Source: Hermatobates lingyangjiaoensis (lineage: Eukaryota; Arthropoda; Insecta; Hemiptera; Hermatobatidae). Taken from it: a DNA stretch of 64,000 nt. The stretch spans positions 1,967,481-2,031,480 of the forward strand of contig JAPFBL010000047.1 of assembly GCA_026182355.1 (NCBI GenBank). The letters are read 5' to 3'. A model generated the notes under the pieces. The model worked only from the letters and a program-made list of their open reading frames with translations, did no database searches and was not told the origin of the DNA. This document shows, piece by piece, positions 55,508 through 64,000 of this stretch. The translations under genes were made by a program, and so were the position numbers. Every line of letters starts with the position of its first letter. Position 1 is the stretch's first letter.

Positions 55508-55566
55508 TGTGGTGACGATGATGATGATGATGATGATGGTGGTGGTTGTGGTGACGATGATGATTA
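55443..55566 (+). repeat. (GAT)n/(GGT)n compound microsatellite
   Basis: Trinucleotide tracts GATGATGATG, GGTGGTGGTGG and GGTTGTGGTGACGATGAT alternate. The block GATGGTGGTGGTTGTGGTGACGAT-type is itself partly duplicated (about 55489-55524 and 55535-55562). Confidence 0.9.
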
Positions 55567-57160
55567 TTTAAAAATTATTTACCAGGTGTTATTTTTTTTT
55601 TCTTGTTTTTAATTTTATATAAGCCAAGATAGTTATTCTAAAATTATTCACCAGTTAGGGTGAATGTGAGTTTTTCTCTTTTATAACATGGCCTAATAAA
55701 TTTACGAAATTGTCGAAATTATGAAAATATTAATTTGAGAGTAAAATACACCAGTATGGAGACTGTGAATGGTGAAACGGGAATGGGTAAAGGTACACGT
55801 TTTCAAGTAATCTGGTTTATACAGTTTAGCATACATATTGTTATTGGGGTCTATCCCTGAAACAGTAGAAGTTAGATAACGGACAGATGGTGGACTTTAT
55901 ATATTGGACAATCCCTAAGCAATACACAATTAAACTCTTGACAAATTTATGGTACCTTATTTTAAGTACAGTAAATACTGAAAAAAAAAAAAAACCTTCG
56001 AGCAGCAGACCAGAGGGTGGTTCCGTGTGAGCTACCATGTTTCTATCTCTTAACGTGTGGTTGTTCATCGGATACCCATGCAAAAGTGAACTCTGCATTG
56101 TTGTAACTGTGATGAGTACAATTTTTTTTAAATTTATTTACACATTAATGATAAACTAGATTATAGTTAGTAATGTTGCATTAAATGCTATATAATTTAC
56201 AAATATAAAGAAAAATTTGCTCGTCAAATTGAATGATTAATGCTTTTAATAATATCTATGAAAATTTTGAGCATTTTTTGAAATATATTGTTAACAAAAT
56301 ATATTGCAATCCACTCTTATATTAGAGGTTTGAAATGAGCCATATAAGGAATGTAAATTTTAAAGCAACTGTCAGCTTAAACAAGAGCTTATAATAGTGT
56401 GTAATATTATTGTATAATATAATCTATACAACCGCGTGATTGTACACTGCAGCGCCTTGTTGAACTTGACAGTTGTGTTGAAGTTTCTATTCCTAAGAAT
56501 ATTTATTTTAAATTTCTAATTTAATATATTAGAGTTACGTAAAAAGTTGTGGGTCATCTAGTATTTAGGAACAGTAAATATTTATTTTCTATTACCATTC
56601 CTAGATTAAAAAGTTTTTCATTACATATATCACTCAAAGAAAATTGCACCCTACTGTTGTGAAGAATTTTTACAGAGTAATTAAAGCAAAACATTGAATC
56701 CATAAATTTCTGAAAATTAAGCTTTCTAAACAAGTATAAAACGACAAGAGACAGCAAGCCCAGTGATCAGTATGAATAATTAGCTACTGCCATTGGAATG
56801 AATGCTTTCAATATAATCCACATAATTAATCAACCGTTTGATTCTGTTTATTCTAATCCCTGGATAGATTAAACAGACTTTAAATACACATCAGATAATT
56901 ACACATTTTTTTTATTTGTCGAAAGGTGTTGCTACAAAAATAGCTATTGTTTTACTAAAAGAAGTATTCTTGTTGTTTATTATTAGTAGCCATGATTAAA
57001 ATTAAAATAAATCATTTGGATTTTTAATTTCAAATTTATTAAATTTTTTAATATATTAAAAAAGTGTATTGCATGAGTACAAATTTTAAGTATATATATA
57101 AACGTTTTTACATATATATAAACGTTTTTATTTAACAGTCCGCTGGATCATTTCATTTAA
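55567..57160. other. AT-rich stretch, nothing recognised
   Basis: Poly-A is at about 55980-55995. Two copies of ATATAAACGTTTTTA lie at about 57096-57130. No gene was seen. Confidence 0.4.
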
Positions 57161-57250
57161 TTGCTCATATATATATATATATGATGATAGTTTATATATA
57201 TATATATAAACTAGAATTTTCAAAAGAACACACAGAAAAGAAATCACTTA

Positions 57251-57297
57251 ATTCACTACTATATTTCGATGTCCTCGTTGTCAGGAATAGATGTGAA
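57251..57297 (-). ncRNA. Hammerhead-like motif, family 5, G8 mutated
   Basis: Minus strand: CTGACAA (G8 to A), extra C, GA/TC minimal helix II, GAAA, ATAT, H17 = A. TTCAC and GTGAA can extend helix I. Confidence 0.5.
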
Positions 57298-57594
57298 ACG
57301 CTCTAAAGGCTGATAACGACTGGCCTGGCGTTGAAACCGAAGAACTCAAACAGTGTAGCCAACTTTCGGAGGAAAGGGAGACAAGGAAGGTAAAAAAATA
57401 AAAACCAAATAAAAATTAAATGGATGAAAACATTTAACTAACATAAAATTAAAAGCTAATAACAACTCATAGAAAAAATAAATAAATAAAATAAATTAAA
57501 AAATAAAGGAATAGTCAGCGGTTGAGGTTAAGCCCAGGAGCAGATCTGCCGCCCAGATCTGTATTATTATTAATACAGAAGACTAATAAGTGCT

Positions 57595-57750
57595 TCTTCT
57601 GAAGCTCTTAGAGTGGCTTTCGAATTAGTCTCATCAATCTGTCTCAGGACTTGTATACGGAAACAGTCATTGAAACTGAGTCCGTGAGAACTGGCATGAG
57701 TGACAAAGAGAACTAGCACTGTACATAATTCGGTTGCCCCGGTTCGCACT
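57595..57750 (-). pseudogene. PLE GIY-YIG endonuclease C-terminal fragment
   Basis: The minus frame has LFVTHASSHGLSFNDCFRIQ then VLRQIDETNSKATLRASEEA and LISLLY before stops. It matches the end of the GIY-YIG domain of a PLE lineage (H.ssH.l.f.dcf.i.vlr.i......r..EEalIs.l), including the conserved catalytic-helix E. It differs from the 3.7-kb copy, so at least two PLE lineages are present. Confidence 0.65.
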
Positions 57751-57881
57751 AGCTAAGGGATGGGTCTGCTTACATGTATGCGTTGAGTGGGGTATTTTTA
57801 CAATAATTTCTCATTTTTAACAATATATTAAACCATTGTAACACAGTTTACGTCAAAAGTTTAGATTACTAATAAAAAAAA

Positions 57882-58697
57882 TCTGGAGTGGCCTTCACTC
57901 AACTTTACTATAAGTAACTTAATATCAAATTTCTTGAGTATATAATATATAACGTCTCAATTAGGCATAATGTAAACATCTAAAAGGGATATGATTATTA
58001 GTCTTTCATTCCTGAGGTAGTAGAGATAGTGATTGAAGGACATATTAATATATAGGCTTATTTTTGTATATCACACAGCTGATGCAAATAATTTCATTAG
58101 TATAACTACAGCAGTAATAACATTTTTGAAAAACCCAAGTGATCATTTCTAGAAACGAAATATTCTCCTACAAGAGAACATGGCTTTTGTTCAAATAGCC
58201 AGTGGATTTCTTACATCGTTTATTGACATCCTTCTACATTGAATATTAAAGTAAAATTTTCAAATTTAAACAGGAAAATACCTTTTTTTTTCTCTGAAAA
58301 AAAACATCATAAACAGCTAAGAAAATGTTTTAAGGTGATTTATAATTAAAATGTACGATAATTACATTTATTAATCTCTAAACGAAAGTTTTAATTTTGA
58401 ATTATCTTTTAATTTTTGGTTTTTTACAGAATTATTATACTTTGAATTTTATGGCTTCTTAGTATTTAATAAGATCATTTTCCTTCCTATTTTTATAGTT
58501 TTAGATTCCTAAAAGTCAAATAACATATATACGAATTTTTTCTGAGTGTGTGTTATCATTTTCCTGCACAATATTATTCCTCTTACATCCCAAATAAGTC
58601 ATTAACAATTTAAATTGTTCCTTTATAAATATCAATTTTATCTCAGTGGAATCGCTCAAAAAATTTCTAAGTCAATGTAAACAATGAAAAAAAAATA
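57882..58697 (+). mobile_element. Family A element, left half
   Basis: Begins TCTGGAGTGGCC after an A-run and follows copy 1 closely, then stops in the internal A-rich region (AATGAAAAAAAAATATAAAA) where the next copy starts. The right half is missing. Confidence 0.8.
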
Positions 58698-58704
58698 TAA
58701 AAAA

Positions 58705-60320
58705 TCTGGATTGGCCTACACTCTACTTTACTATAAGTAACTCAATGTCAAATTTCTTGAGTATATAACACATATCGATTCATTTAAGCATAACATAAAT
58801 ATCTAAATGGGATATAATTATTAGCATTGCATTCGTGAGGTAGTAAAGATAGTGATTGAAGGACATATCAATTTATAAGCTTATTTTTGTACATCACAAA
58901 TAATTTATTATTTGCAAATAATTTCATTAGTATAACTACAGCAGTAATAACATTTTTGAAAAACCAATGTGAACATTTCTTGAAACGAAATATTATCCTA
59001 CAAGAGAACATGGCTATTGTTCAAATAGCCAGTAGATTTCTTACATCGTTTACTTGACATCCTTTTACATTGAATATTAATGTAAAATTTTCAAATTTGA
59101 AACAGTAAAATACCCTTTTTTTCTCTGAAAAACATCTTAAACAGCGAAGAAAATGTTGTTTTAAGGTGATTTGTTAATTAAAGATGTATGATAATTACAG
59201 TTATTAATCTCTAAACGAAAGATTTCAATTTTGAATTATCTTTTACATTTTTGGTTTTTAACAGAATTATTATACTGGGAATTTTATGGCTTCTTAGTAT
59301 TTAATAAGATCATTTTCCTTCCCCTTTGTCAAATAACATATATACGAATTTTTTTTAATGAGTGTTATCATTTTCCTGCACAATATTATTCCTCTTACAT
59401 CTCTTATAAGTCAATAATATATTTTCATTTTTCCATTAGAAACATCAATTTTGTCTCAGTGGATTTGCTCAAAAAATTTCTAAGTCAATGTAAACAATGA
59501 AAAAAAATACAAAAAATTCGACAAGTATAGCAGGTGATCTCTTAGTCTAGGATAAACAAAGAGTTTTTATATCGTTATTGCTCTTTCCTGTACTTGAAAC
59601 TTCATGATTTTTTTTTTCTGAATTGCTAATTTTTTGTTCCATTTTTGGTCAAATTTTCATTATTTTTTAACGAGCCATTTAGCGTCAAAAAAACATTTTC
59701 TGAAAACACAAATCGTACTGTAACGCCCCGTTAGCGAATGTAAGTTTAGAAAAAAATATCTCATCTCATTCTCCACATAATGTTCTATTTTTAGGCATAG
59801 TTTCATTTTGATCCATCAAACAGTATTGCTTGTATCGCTCTCACAAGGTTTGAGATTGAATTATAAGTCAAAATTTTTACATTTTATTGAAAAAAAAATA
59901 TTTCCTGTTGTTTTAAAATTCTGAATATATTTTTCGTTTGTTGCATTTAACACCTCAAAGATAATGTCAAAATTTTAAAACTCTAGGGTTATCAGTTTAG
60001 GAGAAAAAAATGTTTTAAAAAAAACGGTTTTTGGCAAAAAAAGTGACTTTACCATCATGCATAATTCTTCCCAAACAATAGGGATCTTCGTCTTTATGAG
60101 GCCCATTTTTGTGTAAAATATCAACTTGATCCATCAAAGATTCTGGACCGTAGCGTGGTAACAAGCAATGCTAACACACTCACCCATCCACCCACACACA
60201 CACAGACATCATCGTAAAAACTTCATAAAACGACTTCTGGGACCTCAAAACATGTAATTCCGTCAAAATCTCGAGATCGAATTTTTTCACGATCGCTATA
60301 CTTTACTGATAGTAAAGTAA
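58705..60320 (+). mobile_element. Family A element, full-length copy
   Basis: Starts TCTGGATTGGCC in the A-run of the truncated copy and ends at the palindrome CTTTACTGATAGTAAAG (60301-60317). Length is about 1616 bp. Internal frames (59231-59500) match those of copy 1 and are not conserved as coding. Confidence 0.85.
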
Positions 60321-60665
60321 AAATTTTTATTTTTAAATTATCCAAAGTCTCCCCAAATAAGAAGTTTTTTCATTCTACGTATGTGTTTCCAACACACCGT
60401 CTTCATCATCAGGTAAACATCTACAGTACAAATTATAAATTATCTTTTAACTACATCTCCTCACTCTATCTCACATGATCTAAATTCCTTCAGTGAATAT
60501 TCAACAATAGCCGGTCCTCCACTAATTCCAAATGGTGTGTAATTCATTTTTCATTTTATGATCTATAATTCCGGTTTATTTTTGTAACTTTTAAGTTATA
60601 AACTAATGTTGTAAATGTTTATTGACGATGAACGCGAAGTGTTCGAGACTCGTAGTTTGAATTAA
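60321..60665. other. Spacer between family A copies
   Basis: AT-rich. At 60375-60425 a short unit with ACACACCGTCTTCATCATCA resembles a PLE edge, but a hammerhead cannot be drawn cleanly. Confidence 0.4.
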
Positions 60666-60671
60666 AAAAAA

Positions 60672-62268
60672 TCTGGAGTGGCCTACACTCAACTTTACTA
60701 TAAGTAACTTAATATCAAATTTCTTGAGTGTATAACACATAACGTCTCATTTAAGCCTAACGTAAACATCTAAATGGGATATGATTATTAGTCTTTCATT
60801 CCTGAGGTAGTAGAGATAATGACTGAAAGACATGTCAATATATATACTTATTTTTGTACATCACACAGCTGATGCAAATAATTTCATTAGTATAACTACA
60901 GCAGTAATAATATTTTTGAAAAACCAAAGTGAACATTTCTTGAAACGAAATATTCTCCTATAAGAGAACGTGGCTATTGTTCAAATAGCCAGTGGATTTC
61001 TTACATCATTTACTTGACATCCTTCTACATTGAATAATAAAGTAAAATTTTCAAATTTAAAACAGGAAAATACCCTTTTTTTCTCTGAGAAACATCTTAA
61101 ACAGCGAAGAAAATGTTGCTTTAAGGTGATTTGTTAAGTAAAGATCTACGATAATTACATTTATTAATCTCCAAACGAAAGTTTTCAATTTTGAATTACC
61201 TTTTACATTTTTGGTTTTTTATAGAATTATTATACTGGGAATTTTATGGCTTCTCAGTATTTAATAACATCATTTTACTTCCCCTTTTTCAAATAACATA
61301 TATACGAATTTTTTCTGAGTGAATGTTATTATTTTCCTGCACAATATTATTCTTCTTAACTAAGTCAATAAACATTTTAAATTGTTCCTTTATAAATATC
61401 AATTTTATCTCAGTGGATTCACTCATAAAATTTCTAAGTCAATGTAAACAATGTAAAAAAATATAAAAAAATCGACAAGTATAGCAGGTGATCTCTTAGT
61501 CTAAGATAAACAAACAGTTTTTATATCGTTATTGCTCTTTCCCGTAATTGAAACTTCATGATTTTTTTTTTATCATTTGCTAATTTTTTGTTCCATTTTT
61601 GGTCAAATATCCATTATTTTTTAACGAGCCGTTTAGCGTCAAAAAAACATTTTCTGAAAACAGAAATCATTCTGTAACGTCCCTTTAGCGAATGAAATTT
61701 TGAAAAAAAATTCTCAACTCATTCTCTTCATAATGTTCTATTTTTAGGCACAGTTTCATTTTGATGCGTCAAACAGTATGGCTTGTATCGCTGTCACAAG
61801 GTTTGAGATTGAATTATAAGTCAAAATTTTAAATTTTATTGAAAAAAAAATATTTCCTGTTGTTTTAAAATTCTGAATATATTTTTCGTTTGTTGCATTT
61901 GTAACCTCAAAGATAATGTCCAAATTTCAAAATTTTAGGGTTATCAGTTTAGAAGAAATAAATGTTTAAAAAAAAACGGTTTTTGGCAAAAAAAGTGACT
62001 TTCCCATCATGCATAATTCTTCCCAAACAATAGGGATCTTCGTCTTTATGGGGCCCATTTTTGTGTAAAATATCAACTTGATCCATCAAAGATTCTGGAC
62101 CGTAGCGTGGAAACAAGCAATGCTAACACTCTCACCCACCCACCCACACACAGACATCATCGTAAAAACGTCATAAAACGACTTCTGGGACCTCAAAACA
62201 TGTAATTTTGTCAAAATCTTGAGATCGAATTTTTTCACGATCACTATACTTTACTTATAGTAAAGTAA
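60672..62268 (+). mobile_element. Family A element, full-length copy
   Basis: Starts TCTGGAGTGGCC after an A-run and ends with the palindrome ACTTTACTTATAGTAAAGT (about 62247-62265). Length is about 1.6 kb. It is the third family A copy in the same orientation in 4.4 kb. Confidence 0.85.
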
Positions 62269-63080
62269 AAAAAATTCTGTGGAGATTTTGGATTATCCAT
62301 TTACCCCAGTATTTTATTATTTGTTTATCCGAATGAAGCTGTTGCTGGTTTATAATGAAAGAAAAAAGTTTGAGATATCTTACAACAGCATATTTTTGAT
62401 TTTGAGTTGATGACTGGTGATAAATTGTCAAATGCTGATGATTTTATACGAAATTCGTTCAAACTGACAGAAAACATCAGTTTGTGCCCTTGAATGGTTC
62501 AAAATTTTTACTAATAAAATATTACCTGGCATAAACTTTTCTGTATAGTACATTTCCTTCTTTTATACCTTAATTAACAAATAGTGGTAAATTAAATTTG
62601 GAAACATGTTTATATTATTCCTGGGCCCTAAATTACTTTATAGGTCAAGCCTGAAAAGTAATGGTGCTTATTGCTAATGGCGTGTTGTTCAAATGGTTTA
62701 GACAGTACTATGCTAATATTTTTTTTCTGATATAACTTGTTTTGGATTCCTCTTTTGTTTAGAATGTACTCGTAAAGTTATTCTTTCATGATGATTTTAA
62801 AACTTCTTTTCAATATTTTGTGTAATATTGTGCTACAGTTTACTTAATATTTTTGTACAATTTCGGGAAGCTATTTTTAAAATAAACGCTTGAAGTATAA
62901 ATAATTTGTAATGTTAAATATTCTTTTGGTTAGTTTAGTTTAGTCAAAAATACATTTTAAACGTTGATTTTATTTATGGTTGTTATACACAAATGAATTC
63001 CTATTGATTAATGATACAGTGATGTATTTTAATATTTTACCAACTATTAATATATGTTCTGTCCTTATTTATGAATGTGT
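62269..63080. other. AT-rich stretch, nothing recognised
   Basis: No motif was recognised. Confidence 0.4.
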
Positions 63081-63167
63081 ACTCCTGTTATATATATATA
63101 ATTATATATATATATATGATTAAAGTTACAACTAGAGTACACAAGCAAAAGGACGAACACTCACGAA

Positions 63168-63203
63168 TCTCGATAATTTCAGCGTCTTGCCGTCTTCAGG
63201 AGA
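63168..63203 (-). ncRNA. Hammerhead-like motif, family 3b (left arm)
   Basis: Minus strand: helix I TCTC/GAGA, CTGAAGA, extra C, GGC/GCT helix II (one wobble), GAAA, ATTAT, H17 = C. Core is intact. Confidence 0.7.
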
Positions 63204-63243
63204 GTAGAAAGAAAGAAAATTTTCTTATTTTCTTTCTTTCTAC

Positions 63244-63279
63244 TCTCCTGAAGACGGCAAGACGCCGAAATTATCGAGA
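63244..63279 (+). ncRNA. Hammerhead-like ribozyme motif, family 3b, intact core
   Basis: Helix I TCTC 63244-63247 with GAGA 63276-63279, CTGAAGA 63248-63254, inserted C 63255, helix II GGC 63256-63258 with GCC 63264-63266, GAAA 63267-63270, ATTAT helix III, H17 = C63275. The core is complete. Confidence 0.75.
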
Positions 63280-63399
63280 TTCGTGAGTGTTCGTCCTTTT
63301 TCTTGTGTACTCTAGTTGTAACTTTAATTATTTGTCCGTTTGGACCGTCTGATTACAATTCGAAGTGTATATATATATATGTATATATTGTAAAAGACG

Positions 63400-64000
63400 A
63401 GCCAATCCCTGTTACGTATTACTTTGGGCACTTCTTATTGGTTGTGGGTGTTTATTCGTTGAACACGTTTCTCCTTAGCACACTCCGTCTGTCGGCCGCC
63501 TCAGCCTTCACCCGGAGAGGGCTCGCAGTCCCTACTTAATTTTCCAATAGAGTTGGATGAAGGTCTTGGCGTCCTGGCTTGGAAGTGTACCTCGTCGAAC
63601 TCGGTGTTTACTATGGCTTAGTGGATTTCATTAGATACTGGTTGTTGGTGTTTTCTGTAAATTCTATTGATGTGGGTGTATGTAGACCTTTTCCCCGTCG
63701 GTTTCTTAACACGTTGGCTGCATCCGCCGTCCTTTGGAGAGGGCTCGCATCCCTACTTTAATTTTCACAGAGGGCAGGAATGGCATAGGCGTCCTCACGC
63801 AGAAGAGTTCCTCGTAAGAATCTGGTCCGGGCTATGGGCATTATGATTTGAAGTTGAAGTTGAGTGTGTGGCGTTTGTCATTAGACCCCTTTACTGCAGT
63901 GTTTTCTTGAAGAATGCGTGGCGCCTTCCTCGTGTCGTTGCGACGGTTTCGACCGTTCCTCGGTCATTCTCAAGCTGGTGGGTGTAGTTCCTGGTGGATT
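63400..64000 (+). repeat. GC-rich imperfect tandem repeat, about 223 bp, open at window end
   Basis: GGAGAGGGCTCGCA at about 63512 and 63735, each followed by CCCTACTT-AATTTTC, then GGCGTCCT and a GAA-GT-CCTCGT block, indicates two imperfect copies. A possible third begins after 63840. Composition is GC-rich and frames are short. It may be the start of a larger element beyond the window, since it follows the (TA)n at about 63368-63388. Confidence 0.6.

Larger units (their letters stand above)
57168..57780 (-). mobile_element. Truncated Penelope-like element, family 5 end
   Basis: (TA)n tracts at 57167-57182 and 57193-57208 precede a minus-strand terminal repeat with a hammerhead-like motif. 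A GIY-YIG C-terminal fragment on the same strand lies about 300 bp upstream of it. This is the PLE order (endonuclease, then 3' terminal repeat). The rest of the polyprotein is missing. Confidence 0.7.
63083..63330. mobile_element. PLE-type hairpin (family 3b) beside (TA)n
   Basis: Left arm TTAAAGTTACAACTAGAGTA (63120 onward) and right arm TACTCTAGTTGTAACTTTAA (63307-63326) are near-perfect inverse copies of about 100 bp. (TA)n at about 63091-63117 lies on the left. Each arm holds a hammerhead-like motif. Confidence 0.82.

Noticed and set aside
60371..60425. Further hammerhead-like motif on the minus strand (CTGATGATGAAGAC...GGAAACAC)
   Set aside because: CTGATGA and GAAA are present but no consistent helix II or helix I can be formed by eye.

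Overview
The window looks like intergenic or intronic DNA from an AT-rich animal genome, most likely an arthropod and perhaps an insect. The reasons are the transposon mix (mariner, hAT, Helitron, jockey-type non-LTR, endonuclease-bearing Penelope-like elements, a tRNA-derived SINE), the many long (TA)n tracts, and the absence of any long ORF or operon structure. The lineage is inferred and not proven. No complete host gene is visible. The best host candidate is a 60-nt exon-like segment at 40775-40834 with canonical splice signals on both sides.

Layout. 0.7-1.7 kb: a 57-bp minisatellite. 2.3-4.4 kb: Penelope-like (PLE) debris, including a GIY-YIG endonuclease fragment between two inverted hammerhead-like repeats. 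5.5-7.0 kb: a SINE with target-site duplication, then a GC-rich repeat. 9.6-11.4 kb: PLE remnant and a GC-rich non-LTR fragment. 13.4 kb: jockey-type RT fragment. 14.2-16.9 kb: a 1.6-kb element (family A) followed by a Helitron helicase pseudogene on the minus strand. 17-28 kb: mostly unrecognised AT-rich DNA with SINEs and a mariner relic. 28.1-29.4 kb: a probable non-autonomous Helitron with internal tandem repeats. 30.2 kb: a small TIR element. 31.1-36.5 kb: dense PLE pieces plus two hAT elements inserted side by side on the same 8-bp target. 37.8-40.2 kb: more PLE hammerhead repeats. 44.7-45.6 kb: a mariner with its TIRs but an internally deleted transposase. 45.8-48 kb: SINEs. 49.6-52.9 kb: truncated family A copies, a Helitron 3' end and a PLE hairpin. 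57.2-63.3 kb: a second PLE GIY-YIG fragment, three family A copies in a row, and another PLE hairpin. 63.4-64 kb: a GC-rich tandem duplication running to the window edge.

The strongest unifying signal is a set of more than twenty short motifs that fold as type I hammerhead ribozymes. They have a CUGANGA-like core, helix II, GAAA, a very short self-complementary helix III, UH, and a helix I. They fall into at least six sequence families, usually sit as inverted pairs beside (TA)n tracts, and where coding sequence is attached it is PLE (GIY-YIG or N-terminal region). In every family one extra nucleotide separates A9 from helix II while the G10.1-C11.1 pair is kept. Several copies are intact by eye (3519-3561 -, 4229-4271 +, 36237-36276 +, 52831-52873 +, 63244-63279 +) and others carry core mutations. 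Cleavage activity cannot be judged from sequence alone.
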